Source: RHLJ01 sp963974345 (GTDB taxonomy: Bacteria > Bacteroidota > Rhodothermia > Balneolales > Balneolaceae). Taken from it: a DNA stretch of 64,000 nt. How positions within the stretch are numbered: position 1 is the stretch's first letter; each line of letters opens with the position of its first letter. Positions 45,853 through 55,055 of this stretch are shown one piece after another. The notes under the pieces were generated by a model. It did not search any database. It worked only from the letters and a program-made list of their open reading frames with translations, and was not told the origin of the DNA. A program made the position numbers and the translations under genes. The stretch covers positions 1 through 64,000 of the forward strand of contig CAXBBW010000012.1 of assembly GCA_963974345.1 (NCBI GenBank), written 5' to 3'.

Positions 45853-47331
45853 TTAAGCATTTCCAATCAAATTCTCTGCAATAATACTTGATGAAAGTAC
45901 TCCAGGCAAGCCAGCTCCTGGGTGTGTTCCAGCCCCTACGAAATATAAGTTTTCTACATCTTCAGATTTATTATGAGGCCGGAACCAAGCTGATTGTGTC
46001 AAAATAGGCTCAACTGAAAAAGCAGATCCTTTATGACTATTCAATACATCTTGAAAGTGTAGGGGATCAATGTAGTGTTCAGCTACTAAGTTTTCCTGTA
46101 GATCGGGCAAGTAATTTTCTTCCAAGAAATTCATAATAGCGTCACGGTACTTTGGGGCAAACTCATTCCAATCGGTACCACTGTCTAAATGAGGAACAGG
46201 AGAAAGTACATAAAAACCTTCGTGACCTTCTGGTGCGATACTAGAATCAGTAATAGTTGGCATATGAAGATATAGCGAGAAATCATCTGCAACATGTTTC
46301 TTATGAAAAATATCATCCAATAATCCCTTGTATCGTTTTCCTAGGATAATATTGTGATGAGCCAATCCTGAGTCTAGATACCGTTTCTTTGTACCAAAAT
46401 AGATTACAAAAAGAGACATACTGTATTTAGTACGGTCAATTTTTCGATCAGTATATTTTTTGCGATGTTCAGATTTTATCATATTCTTATACGTAAAGCC
46501 TACATCAGCATTAGAAACCACAATATCTGCATCAAGTTTCTCCCCGTTTTTAAGTAAGACGCCATTCGCTTTCCCATTGTTGACGAGTATTTCATCTACC
46601 TCAACATTTAGTTGAAATTTTCCTCCTTGCTCGGTAATCAACTTTTCAAAGGCGCTAACAATGGCTCCAGTTCCACCCATAGCATAATGAACGCCCCATT
46701 CTCGTTCCAAGTAATGAATCATAGCATAGATTGAGGTTGTGTCAAAAGGATTCCCACCAACTAATAAAGGGTGAAAAGAAAAGCACTGACGAAGAAAATC
46801 ATCCTTTATAAACTGAGCTACATATTTGTATACATTTTTATAGGATTGCAATTTTATGAGATCTGGAGCAACCTTAAGCATATCAGTAAATTTCAAGAAA
46901 GGTTGATCCGCTAATTCTGTAAAACCTTTATCAAAAATTGCTTTTGTAGTACCTAAGAACTTTTCATAGCCAGATACGTCAGAAGGGCTTCTTTTTTCAA
47001 TTTCTTTAATTGTAAATTCGTGATCATTATTGTAGTTGAAAACTTCCTTATTGTGATCAAAAATTCTGTAAAAAGGATCACAAGGAACAAATTTTACATA
47101 ATCGGATCTTTTTTTACCAGCGGCTTCCCAGATATCATCGAACATAAATGGAGCAGTAATTACGGTAGGTCCGCCATCGAATTTGAAGCCATTTTTCTCA
47201 TAGACATAAGCTCTACCACCTAGCTTATCTCTCTTTTCTAAAATGGTTACATCGTGTCCAGCTGAAAGTAAACGGGAAGCGGCGCCTAAACCTCCAAAGC
47301 CACTTCCAATAATAATAATCTTCTTTTTCAT
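45853..47331 (-). CDS. crtI: phytoene desaturase family protein (CrtI-like)
   Basis: 492 residues, the CrtI length. The N-terminal FAD-binding motif is IIIIGSGFGGLGAASRLLSAG (GSGFGG at 9-14), with GGRAYVYEKNGFKFDGGPTV next. The C-terminal signature GAGTHPGAGLPGVLSSS is typical of carotenoid desaturases. It would desaturate phytoene to lycopene at the membrane. No phytoene synthase or other carotenoid gene is in the window, so the exact reaction (CrtI, CrtD or CrtN type) is not settled by context. It stands 66 bp upstream of rlpA on the same strand. Confidence 0.8.
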   Translation of the reverse strand: MKKKIIIIGSGFGGLGAASRLLSAGHDVTILEKRDKLGGRAYVYEKNGFKFDGGPTVITAPFMFDDIWEAAGKKRSDYVKFVPCDPFYRIFDHNKEVFNYNNDHEFTIKEIEKRSPSDVSGYEKFLGTTKAIFDKGFTELADQPFLKFTDMLKVAPDLIKLQSYKNVYKYVAQFIKDDFLRQCFSFHPLLVGGNPFDTTSIYAMIHYLEREWGVHYAMGGTGAIVSAFEKLITEQGGKFQLNVEVDEILVNNGKANGVLLKNGEKLDADIVVSNADVGFTYKNMIKSEHRKKYTDRKIDRTKYSMSLFVIYFGTKKRYLDSGLAHHNIILGKRYKGLLDDIFHKKHVADDFSLYLHMPTITDSSIAPEGHEGFYVLSPVPHLDSGTDWNEFAPKYRDAIMNFLEENYLPDLQENLVAEHYIDPLHFQDVLNSHKGSAFSVEPILTQSAWFRPHNKSEDVENLYFVGAGTHPGAGLPGVLSSSIIAENLIGNA

Positions 47332-47396
47332 GAAATTGAGTTCTTTTATTCAGGCACATAACCCAAATTTAAAGAGTATCAATCCCGAAAAAAGCA

Positions 47397-48074
47397 TTAA
47401 TCATTTCCAATCTGCTTTACGAAGCCTTCATGCCCAAGACCTTCTAATCTTTTTTGGGCTTCCAAGGCAATTGCAGGGTTATAAAAATCCCCAAAATAGA
47501 CACGATAAAGTGTTTTACTATTTACTTGAACTTCTTCTACATAACTGCTTCGTATTTCGGTAGATTTTTTCTCTGCAGCACTACGATCGGAATAAGAACC
47601 GAGCTGAACGGTGTATTTTGCCTCTTTAATGTTACTAGGCAAATTGCCATTGTCACCAACTATATAAATGCGAACACGAGCCGTTCCTGGCCCAATCATT
47701 TCAACCGCAGTTGCAGCTCCTCTTGAGAGATCAATAATTCGATCTTTTGCGAAAGGCCCTCTATCATTTATTCTAACCTCAACCGTTTTTCCATTATCGA
47801 GGTTTTCAACTAATACCTGGGTGTTAAACGGTAGTGTTCTATGGGCTGCAGTTAAGCCATCCATATCATATTTTTCGCCGTTGGCAGTTAATCGACCATG
47901 AAAATCGGGACCATACCAACTCGCCTCACCAGTTTCAATTGCACTAATATCTCCAGTTGATCGAGATGGTTTTGAGCTTGATTCATTGCTCGAAACTCCT
48001 CTATTGGTGACTCCACAGGATGCTATAAATATAATTGTAGATAAAAATAAGACTGAGTATTTAATTCGATTCAT
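47397..48074 (-). CDS. rlpA: RlpA family septal-ring lytic transglycosylase, lipoprotein
   Basis: 225 residues. The lipoprotein signal ends in IASCG (Cys20). The double-psi beta-barrel domain (about 50-140) begins GEASWYGPDFHGRLTANGE and holds the catalytic aspartate in RINDRGPF. A C-terminal SPOR domain (about 150-222, YTVQLGSYSDRSAAEKK) binds denuded peptidoglycan at the division site. Together these are the standard RlpA parts. It lies between crtI and the histidine kinase gene on the same strand, with about 60-bp gaps. Confidence 0.9.
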   Translation of the reverse strand: MNRIKYSVLFLSTIIFIASCGVTNRGVSSNESSSKPSRSTGDISAIETGEASWYGPDFHGRLTANGEKYDMDGLTAAHRTLPFNTQVLVENLDNGKTVEVRINDRGPFAKDRIIDLSRGAATAVEMIGPGTARVRIYIVGDNGNLPSNIKEAKYTVQLGSYSDRSAAEKKSTEIRSSYVEEVQVNSKTLYRVYFGDFYNPAIALEAQKRLEGLGHEGFVKQIGND

Positions 48075-48134
48075 GAACGTAATTGATGGTGAGTTGCCTT
48101 CTGTAAATATATTTTCAAATACCGTAAATAGAAA

Positions 48135-50033
48135 CTAAGCGATATTAAAAAGAACAGAGAAAGTTGTTCCCCTGTCGAGTTCACTTTCAACAAGAATAGT
48201 ACCATTCATTTGAACCATTAGATTCTTTACTATAAATAGTCCCAATCCGGTTGATTTTTCATTTCCTGTAGGTGTAGCAGATAGTTTTTCGAATTTTCTA
48301 AATAACTTACTTCGATCTAACTCAGACATACCAGGTCCTTGATCTTTTATAGAAACCTGAACCTGATTACCTTGTTGTGAGGCTTTAATCTTCACCAAAC
48401 TATTCTTTTCAGAGAACTTGTATGCATTGCTAATTAAGTTTTCAATTACTCTTTGTACAGCGTCATAATCACCCAAAATTTTTGGGAGATTGTCCTCGAT
48501 AAAAATCTCGGTTTCAATTTCCTTTTCTTTGCCTAGATAAAGTACGGAATCAACTATAGCACTTAATGCATCCTGAAGCAGAATAGGGGCTATATTTAAT
48601 TTTGTGTTTCCTGTTTCAATTTTATTAGCATCAAGCATATTATTAATTAAATGCTCCATTCTATGGCTTGAACTCAAAATGATAGAACTGAATTCTTGAA
48701 CTTCTTCGAATGGGGTGTTTTTTGCATCCTCAGCAAGAATACTTGATAAACCCATAATTGAGTTTAACGGACTCCTTAAGTCATGAGATACAACCCCAAT
48801 AAAATGATCTTTATCGGCATTAATTTTTGAAATAGTAACAGCAATTTTTGCCTTCTCTCTGGAAGAACGAATTACAATAAGAGCTAAGATTCCTACACAC
48901 AGAAGTAGAAAGCTCAATATGGAAGTAAAATATTTGCGCTGTGTCAATCTCTTTTGAATTTCATTAAGTTTTGTTTCGGCACTGCGCGTTTCATTAATTT
49001 GATCTATTAGTCTAGTTTGTATTGCAGATTGACGAGCTTTAAAAAAGGTATTTCTTTTAGATTCATACTGATGTAAAGCTTTATAAGCGAGGCTAAAATT
49101 TTGGTTGGCTGAATATAGTTCAGAAAGGAAAAGCAGCGTTTTATAGGTATAGAAATTTTCTTGTTGAAGTTGAAAAAAAGTTAAAGCTATGTTTGCATGC
49201 TCAATAGCTTGGTCTAGATTCCCTTTATGATTAGATATTTTGGCTAAATTTAAGTTTACTATTCCTCTATAATATCTTCGGTTGTGTGCTTCAATATAGG
49301 GAAGCGATCTATAAACGATTTCTTCAGCCTTATCAAATTTTCCAATCCCTATATATAGTTCAGAAAGAACAGAATAGTGGTAAAGATAATCGGTATTTAT
49401 TTGACCATCCTCTTCTGGTATAAGAGCTTCAAATTTGGTTAAATAATCCTTAGCTAATGTTGTATCTCCCTCTAATAAACTAAGGCGAGTTAGTTCATAG
49501 GTAGCAAGTGACTTATTTCTACTGGTTTTGAATTCATTTTCAGCACTTTTTAATAACTCTTTAGCACTTTTAAATAAAAAGAGTTCTAAGTATGTAACAC
49601 CAATATGAAAACTAGCCAAAGAAGAGGTAGTATTCAGATCATTTATTTGCATGTATTTTAAAGAAAGAGAAAAATTTTCAAACGCTTTTTCAAATTCTTC
49701 TTTTTTGAAATATGCATTTCCTATATCAAGATAGCCAATAGCTACATCTCCCTTTAATCCAGCTAATTCTGCATAGCGAAGAGAATTAAGTGCACTTTCT
49801 AAAGCTTTGTTAACATCATCATTGATGTATATATAGTACAGTTGTTTCTCAAGAAAGTATTTGGCTGTATCTGATGTCGAAATTTTAAGAGATTTGTTAA
49901 TTCTTAAAATAGACTGTTCTTTTGATTCAATATCTAATTCTTGAGATTGAACAAAAGAAGATAGTCCGCAAATCATCAGTACAATAACCAAACCTATCCT
50001 AAAGAATAGAGAAGTTCTTGTAAAATTTGTCAC
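48135..50033 (-). CDS. TPR-containing sensor histidine kinase (orphan)
   Basis: 632 residues starting with GTG (50031-50033), which gives a full signal peptide (about 1-31). A periplasmic array of TPR-like helix pairs (about 55-330) is followed by a coiled coil and one membrane helix (369-388). The cytoplasmic DHp domain has the phospho-accepting VVSHDLRSPLNSIMG (His417), and the ATPase domain has VIENLISNAYKFS, DQGPGMSELD and GLGLFIV. No response regulator lies beside it. TPR-periplasmic kinases of this type are common in Bacteroidota; the signal is unknown. Confidence 0.87.
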   Translation of the reverse strand: MTNFTRTSLFFRIGLVIVLMICGLSSFVQSQELDIESKEQSILRINKSLKISTSDTAKYFLEKQLYYIYINDDVNKALESALNSLRYAELAGLKGDVAIGYLDIGNAYFKKEEFEKAFENFSLSLKYMQINDLNTTSSLASFHIGVTYLELFLFKSAKELLKSAENEFKTSRNKSLATYELTRLSLLEGDTTLAKDYLTKFEALIPEEDGQINTDYLYHYSVLSELYIGIGKFDKAEEIVYRSLPYIEAHNRRYYRGIVNLNLAKISNHKGNLDQAIEHANIALTFFQLQQENFYTYKTLLFLSELYSANQNFSLAYKALHQYESKRNTFFKARQSAIQTRLIDQINETRSAETKLNEIQKRLTQRKYFTSILSFLLLCVGILALIVIRSSREKAKIAVTISKINADKDHFIGVVSHDLRSPLNSIMGLSSILAEDAKNTPFEEVQEFSSIILSSSHRMEHLINNMLDANKIETGNTKLNIAPILLQDALSAIVDSVLYLGKEKEIETEIFIEDNLPKILGDYDAVQRVIENLISNAYKFSEKNSLVKIKASQQGNQVQVSIKDQGPGMSELDRSKLFRKFEKLSATPTGNEKSTGLGLFIVKNLMVQMNGTILVESELDRGTTFSVLFNIA

Positions 50034-50217
50034 TTGTTTTAAAACCTAAATCGTTAGTCGCCAATAATATAGTTTAAAACATCTAAAAAAGCTCTATTAC
50101 TGTATTAGTAATATTATTAATATCAACATAAAAGTTATGATGGGTATTCAAAAAAATTTATTTGTTTTTCGGAAAAAAAATTAATTTTTTTAGATGTTTT
50201 AACTAATTAGGGTAAGT

Positions 50218-50730
50218 ATGTTTAATAAAACATTTTTAGTAAGTATTGTTTTATTCTTTTTTAACTCAGCAACTGTTGAGGCACAAGTACTTATCTCTCC
50301 GATGGGTGGATTTCTAGAAAATAGTTCACTATCAATTTCTTATTCTGTAGGGGAAGTAATAACGGGTGATTTCAGCACTGAATCATTCTCATTTAATTCT
50401 GGCTTTTCAAGTTTAAATAGTAGCATTCTTACTTCGAATGAACGAATAGAAGGAGATCTTCCAAAGGACTTTAGTCTAAGCCAGAATTATCCTAATCCAT
50501 TCAATCCCTCAACAAATATAGAATTTTCACTTCCAAAAACTTCAAGATTAAGGTTAGAGATTTTCAATTCCATTGGGATGAGAATTGCAGTTTTAATGGA
50601 TGGGGAAAAATCAGCAGGGTTTTATTCTGTTAAGTTTGATGCAGCTTCATATTCAAGTGGTATGTACTTCTATCGCTTGGTAGCAAATGGTAGTGTGATT
50701 GCTACAAAAAAAATGATTCTAATTAAATAA
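50218..50730 (+). CDS. small secreted protein with T9SS type-A sorting domain
   Basis: 170 residues. A signal peptide (1-22) is followed by a short module (about 23-75) with ISPMGGFLENSSLSISYSVGEVITGD, seen in many small Bacteroidota secreted proteins. A full T9SS sorting domain (about 88-170) runs from LSQNYPNPFNP to KKMILIK. The exported part is only some 60 residues. It precedes the S74-domain gene by 17 bp on the same strand, so they are probably one operon and may act together on the surface. Confidence 0.7.
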   Translation: MFNKTFLVSIVLFFFNSATVEAQVLISPMGGFLENSSLSISYSVGEVITGDFSTESFSFNSGFSSLNSSILTSNERIEGDLPKDFSLSQNYPNPFNPSTNIEFSLPKTSRLRLEIFNSIGMRIAVLMDGEKSAGFYSVKFDAASYSSGMYFYRLVANGSVIATKKMILIK

Positions 50731-50747
50731 TTACTAAAAAGGTCACA

Positions 50748-53090
50748 ATGTTTAATAATATAAAAAAACGAATACTCGTTATATTTTTTGTTCTAATTTC
50801 GACAAATATATATGCTCAAGTGCCCCAAGGATTTAACTTCCAAGCAGTGGCAAGAGGGGTAGATGGTGTCCCTCTTTTAAGCCAGGAATTAGGAGTTCAA
50901 ATTACATTAGTGAAAGGAACCGAAGATGGGGGTGCTGTCTATGTAGAAAGTCATAATGTAACCACAAATCCAATTGGCTTAATTCAATTAGTTATTGGAG
51001 AAGGCACTCCTGCAGAAGGAAATAACTTTGATGGAATAGACTGGGCAACAGACAACTATTTTGTAAAATTGGAAATTGATCCTGCGGGTGGTACTGAATA
51101 TGAAGAGCTTGGGACTTCAAGGTTACTATCAGTCCCTTATGCACTATTAGCTGAGAATGTAGTTAATAGAGGTTCTGGAGGGGGAGAATTTCCATTAGAA
51201 ATAAATCTCAATACAGCTAATGTAGATTCTTCGCTTATTATAAATATAGAGGGAGATAGAACAGCGAAACCCTTTCAAGTTTTTAGTAGCTCTTCCGTAT
51301 ATAATGGAGCTATTTGGGGAGAAGCAATTAGTGAATCTTCAAATGAAGGTAGCCAACGAGGAGTTCTTGGATTTGCAAACGGTTTAGGAACTGGGCAGCA
51401 TACGGGAGTATTTGGTGGCGCTGTTAATTTTGACGCAACAGGTTCATCAAGGCAAGGTATTTATGGGCAAGCGGCATCAAAATCTAAATTTAATTTCGGA
51501 GTAAGAGCGTTAGCACAAGGTGAAGGATCAGGTGAAATTGTTGCTATTGGTGATGAAATGGATGGAAATGCTGGGTCTTTCAATATTGGTGGAGGGTTTT
51601 ATCCATCTGGAAACATCAATGGAAATGTTGGGGTAGATGTTGCTGTAGAAGGTAGTTCTGGAGCGCGTGTAAATCTTGGAGCAGAATTTAGAGTTAGCAC
51701 TACAGCAAGCGGTCAAAATTCAGGAGTTCAAACAATAGTAAATGGATCTTCATCACTGAACCGTGGATTTTGGGGGCTAATCAACGGCAATAATAATAAT
51801 GTTGGGATGGAGCTAAATGTAAATGGAGGAAGTTCCAACAGAGGTCTTATTATTAATGCTGATACAGCTGCCATTCTAAATGGAGATGTAATTATTAATG
51901 GTAATCTTACATATGATGGAATGAGTGGCAGTAGCTCATCTACACTTTATAATTTAAATACAACTGCTGGAGATACTTCTTTTATTATTTCTGCGGATGG
52001 TAGCGAATCCATATCGGGTGCTCTCAAAGTTCGTTCTCAAACAGAAGGTCAGAATAGAGGAGTTGACTCAAGAGTAACATCAGGTTCGGAAAATTCAGAA
52101 GTTCAAATTGGGACATATGGTAGAGCTTCTGGTGAGGGTTCAGGCACTCATTATGGATCATATGGTATTTCGTTAAGCAATGGAGGGGGGAATAATTATG
52201 GTTCATATGGGTATGCCCAAGGTGTAGGTAAATACAATTTTGGTGTTCAAGCTGTAGCAGTTGGGAGTGGTTCTGGAGAAGTTGTGGCAATAGGTGATGA
52301 AGTGGATGGAAATTTTGGTTCGTATAATATTGGTGGAGGATTTTATCCATCTGGAAATACTAATGGTAATACGGGGATTGATGTATCTGTTGAAGGCGAC
52401 CAAGGGCAAAGGATTAATATTGGTGGGGAGTTCAGAGTCTCTACAACTGCATCAGGTCATAATTCAGGTGTACAAACAATTGTGAATGGATCTTCATCAC
52501 TAAACCGTGGCTTTTGGGGGCTTATTAATGGCGATAATAATAACGTAGGAATGGATCTTACAGTTAATGGAGGAACTTCAAATATTGGTTTAATTATCAA
52601 TGCAGAAACGGCAGCCGAGTTAAATGGTAATACTACAATAGGAGGGAATTTAGTAGTAAATGGGTTTATTGAACATACTGGTACTATTACTCAAACTTCT
52701 GATAGACGTTTGAAAACTAATATTCAACCTTTGAAAAATTCACTCGAGAATACACTAAAACTTCGTGGAGTGAGCTACAACTGGATTGATGATGATAGAG
52801 CTCAGGATAATCAAATTGGCGTTATTGCGCAGGAGGTAGAGGAAATCTACCCAGAGTTTGTACATACTGATGAGGAAGGGATGAAGTCAGTAAACTATTC
52901 CCAGATGACTGCAGTACTTATTGAAGCAGTCAAGGCTCTTAATAAAGAAATTCAAGATCTTAAGGAATATAATGAAGTACTTCAGGCTAAAGTAGAAGGA
53001 CAAAAAAATCTAGAATATAGACTTGCTCAAATTGAAGCATTACTTAATGCAGGTAATTATTCTGAATTGAATATTCAATCTGAAAAATGA
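50748..53090 (+). CDS. secreted repeat protein with C-terminal S74 (endosialidase-type) chaperone domain
   Basis: 780 residues with a signal peptide (1-24). The N-terminal module (about 25-140, QGFNFQAVARG ... LLSVPYALLAENV) is typical of Bacteroidota tail-fibre-like surface proteins. Glycine-rich beta-repeats follow, including a strongly conserved duplication of about 142 residues (248-389 and 496-637). The S74 intramolecular chaperone begins at TSDRRLKTNI (Ser651), with GVIAQEVEEIYPE, and ends in a coiled coil (about 735-770). S74 domains trimerise fibre proteins and cut themselves off. No T9SS sorting domain is present. Confidence 0.75.
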   Translation: MFNNIKKRILVIFFVLISTNIYAQVPQGFNFQAVARGVDGVPLLSQELGVQITLVKGTEDGGAVYVESHNVTTNPIGLIQLVIGEGTPAEGNNFDGIDWATDNYFVKLEIDPAGGTEYEELGTSRLLSVPYALLAENVVNRGSGGGEFPLEINLNTANVDSSLIINIEGDRTAKPFQVFSSSSVYNGAIWGEAISESSNEGSQRGVLGFANGLGTGQHTGVFGGAVNFDATGSSRQGIYGQAASKSKFNFGVRALAQGEGSGEIVAIGDEMDGNAGSFNIGGGFYPSGNINGNVGVDVAVEGSSGARVNLGAEFRVSTTASGQNSGVQTIVNGSSSLNRGFWGLINGNNNNVGMELNVNGGSSNRGLIINADTAAILNGDVIINGNLTYDGMSGSSSSTLYNLNTTAGDTSFIISADGSESISGALKVRSQTEGQNRGVDSRVTSGSENSEVQIGTYGRASGEGSGTHYGSYGISLSNGGGNNYGSYGYAQGVGKYNFGVQAVAVGSGSGEVVAIGDEVDGNFGSYNIGGGFYPSGNTNGNTGIDVSVEGDQGQRINIGGEFRVSTTASGHNSGVQTIVNGSSSLNRGFWGLINGDNNNVGMDLTVNGGTSNIGLIINAETAAELNGNTTIGGNLVVNGFIEHTGTITQTSDRRLKTNIQPLKNSLENTLKLRGVSYNWIDDDRAQDNQIGVIAQEVEEIYPEFVHTDEEGMKSVNYSQMTAVLIEAVKALNKEIQDLKEYNEVLQAKVEGQKNLEYRLAQIEALLNAGNYSELNIQSEK
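51489..51915 (+). repeat. internal duplication in the S74 protein, copy 1
   Basis: Encodes residues 248-389. Shared blocks with copy 2 include IGGGFYPSGN, FRVSTTASG and NSGVQTIVNGSSSLNRGFWG. The unit lies 744 bp (248 codons) from copy 2. Many differences between copies are at third codon positions, which indicates selection on the protein. Confidence 0.85.
52233..52659 (+). repeat. internal duplication in the S74 protein, copy 2
   Basis: Encodes residues 496-637 and is collinear with copy 1 without gaps that I can see. It ends just before the segment leading to the S74 chaperone. Confidence 0.85.
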
Positions 53091-53110
53091 TATTTAGTTT
53101 TCATTAATTA

Positions 53111-53143
53111 AAAGCTCATTAGCTTTGCTAATGAGCTTTTTTT
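53111..53143 (+). terminator. intrinsic terminator after the S74 protein
   Basis: AAAGCTCATTAGC pairs perfectly with GCTAATGAGCTTT around TTT, followed by a T-run. It lies immediately before the oppositely oriented tRNA-Thr and its A-flank could serve that gene too. Confidence 0.92.
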
Positions 53144-53146
53144 ATG

Positions 53147-53218
53147 AGCCGAAGATGGGATTTGAACCCACGATCTACGCATTACGAGAGCGTTGCTCTA
53201 CCACTGAGCTACTTCGGC
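53147..53218 (-). tRNA. trnT: tRNA-Thr (anticodon CGT)
   Basis: A 72-nt cloverleaf on the minus strand. Acceptor GCCGAAG pairs with CTTCGGC, with T as discriminator. The D-arm is GCTC/GAGC. The anticodon arm ACGCT-CTCGTAA-TGCGT gives CGT, reading ACG. The T-arm is GTGGG/CCCAT around TTCAAAT. The last pair of the anticodon stem is T-T, a mild mismatch. CCA is not encoded. Confidence 0.93.
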
Positions 53219-53288
53219 ATGCTTAAAATTAATAGTCTTACTATTTTGATAAATCTGCAATAGTTGGTAACTACTAAATAAAAAATAA

Positions 53289-53878
53289 ATGCCCATTACT
53301 TATACACTTATCGCAATAAATGCAATCATCTCTTTTGTTGCTTTTTCAATCCCCAAAATTATGGAAGTAGGGTTGTTTATGCCCTACCGAACTATTAGGC
53401 AGAATACTTGGTACGAGTTAATTACTTCAGGATTTTTACATGGAGGCATTACGCACCTTTTGTTCAATATGATTACACTATTTTTCTTTGGACCTGTTAT
53501 TGAGCAAACCATTGGACAAGGTCATTTTATTATGCTTTATTTTTCAGGCTAATAGCCTCTTCAATTCCATCATTAATTAAGCACAAAGATAATCCCGATT
53601 TTGCTACGATAGGAGCATCTGGGGCTGTAGAAAGTGTGTTGTTTGCTTTTATAATTGTGTATCCATTCGAGAAGCTCTTTTTATTGTTTATTCCAATAGG
53701 AATACCGTCTGTCATTTTTGGATTCCTTTTTATTGGATATAGTATTTGGGCAAGTAAGAAAGAAGGGAAGATCAATCACGAAGCACATATTGCAGGTGCA
53801 GCATGGGGGATTATTTATATGATCGCATTCGTCCCAAATACCATCGATCATTTCTTAACAATGATTGGTGCTTTTTAA
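53289..53878 (+). pseudogene. rhomboid family intramembrane protease, frameshifted
   Basis: Two adjoining frames together give a complete small rhomboid of about 196 residues. The first part (53289-53552) has MPITYTLIAINAIISF, HGGITHLLFNM and GPVIEQTIGQG, then hits TAA at 53550. The same protein continues one frame back from about 53549 (LIASSIPSLIKHKDNPDF) and carries the catalytic serine in GASGA (codon 53618-53620) and histidine in EAHIAGAAWG (codon 53786-53788). One missing base near 53544-53551 explains it. The break removes the active site from the first product. A real mutation and a sequencing error are both possible; no slippery heptamer is seen. Confidence 0.82.
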
Positions 53879-53879
53879 G

Positions 53880-53927
53880 AAAAAAATAAAAGGCTTGTAA
53901 AGGCAATTCATGAATTGCCTTTACAAG
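53880..53927 (-). terminator. terminator of serC built on a perfect 34-bp palindrome
   Basis: Bases 53894-53927 form a perfect inverted repeat of 17+17 bp, from CTTGTAAAGGCAATTC to its exact complement, centred on the AT of TTCATGAA. On the minus strand it is followed by CCTTTTATTTTTTT, so it can terminate transcription coming from serC. Confidence 0.85.
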
Positions 53928-53949
53928 TAGAAACCGATTCTAAACTTAC

Positions 53950-55032
53950 TTATCCTTTCATAGCCTTGAACTCTCTCATAAAACTAGCCAAAGCTTCAAC
54001 GCTATCTTTTGGGCATGCATTGTAAATACTAGCTCTTACTCCACCTACACTACGATGCCCTTTAAGTGCAACTAACTCATGTGTAGCTGCTTCCTTTAGA
54101 AATTCAGCTTCAAGTTCTTCAGTACCTAAACGGAAACAAACATTCATATTAGAACGTGAAGCTTCTTCTACCGTACCACGGTAAAAATCATCTGCATCAA
54201 TTTCATTATATAGCAAAGCTGATTTCTCTTCATTCAATAATTTGAATGCATTAAGACCTCCATTACTTTCTATCCATTCTAGAACTAAGTTTACCATATA
54301 GACAGCAAAAGTAGGAGGAGTGTTAAACATAGCTCCCTCAGCATGGGTTTTATAATTAACCATAGTCGGAACACTAGGCTTATTAGCTGTTGCTAAAAAG
54401 CTTTTTCTAATAATAACTACAGTTACACCTGCGGGTCCTAGGTTTTTCTGAGCTCCAGAGTATATCATTCCATATTTGTCTACATCAATTGGTCTGGATA
54501 GAAAATCAGAGGATGCATCACAAACTAAAGGAACACCATTTGTTTCTGGCTCAGAAGGAAATTGAGTTCCAAAAATGGTGTTATTAGAAGTAAAGTGAAC
54601 ATATTTAGCATTTGGAGTCAGTTTTAACTCACTAGATGCAGGTACTTTACTAAAGTTAGATTCAGCACTACTAAATGCCTCGTTTACACTTCCAAAGAGT
54701 TGCGCTTCTTTGATGGATTTTTTAGACCAAGTTCCAGTATTGATATAGTCGGCTGTTTCACCTTTACTCAAAAAGTTGAAAGGCACAGAAAAGAACTGAG
54801 TACTTGCGCCACCTTGAAGAAACATAATTTCGAAATCATCACCTAAACCAAGAATTCGCGACAGTCTTTCTCTCGCCTCAGCATCAATCTTTGTGTATTC
54901 TGGTCCACGATGGCTTTTTTCCATGATGGAAGTTCCAGTACCTTGATAATCAACTAATTCGGCTTGTGCTTTTTGTAATACTTCTAAAGGAAGAATTGCG
55001 GGTCCTGCGCTAAAGTTATGTACTCGTTTCAT
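53950..55032 (-). CDS. serC: phosphoserine aminotransferase
   Basis: 360 residues, the normal SerC length. The N-terminus VHNFSAGPAILPLEVL is diagnostic, FLQGGASTQF binds the cofactor phosphate, and the PLP lysine is in YSGAQKNLGPAG (Lys196). The enzyme makes 3-phosphoserine from 3-phosphohydroxypyruvate and glutamate in serine synthesis, and can act in pyridoxal phosphate synthesis. The DUF1015 gene lies 23 bp upstream on the same strand, a pairing often seen in Bacteroidota. Confidence 0.95.
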   Translation of the reverse strand: MKRVHNFSAGPAILPLEVLQKAQAELVDYQGTGTSIMEKSHRGPEYTKIDAEARERLSRILGLGDDFEIMFLQGGASTQFFSVPFNFLSKGETADYINTGTWSKKSIKEAQLFGSVNEAFSSAESNFSKVPASSELKLTPNAKYVHFTSNNTIFGTQFPSEPETNGVPLVCDASSDFLSRPIDVDKYGMIYSGAQKNLGPAGVTVVIIRKSFLATANKPSVPTMVNYKTHAEGAMFNTPPTFAVYMVNLVLEWIESNGGLNAFKLLNEEKSALLYNEIDADDFYRGTVEEASRSNMNVCFRLGTEELEAEFLKEAATHELVALKGHRSVGGVRASIYNACPKDSVEALASFMREFKAMKG

Positions 55033-55055
55033 TTATTTGTTAGTGTGAGTGGTGA

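Noticed and set aside
47364..47371. TAAATTTG on the minus strand ahead of crtI as a promoter
   Set aside because: No TTG at a suitable distance; AT-rich DNA gives such octamers by chance.
50748..53090. Prophage tail fibre
   Set aside because: The S74 domain occurs in phage fibres, but the protein has a signal peptide and no other phage gene is nearby.
53544..53552. Programmed -1 frameshift in the rhomboid gene
   Set aside because: The sequence before the break lacks an X-XXY-YYZ slippery heptamer, and the first product would have no active site; mutation or error is simpler.
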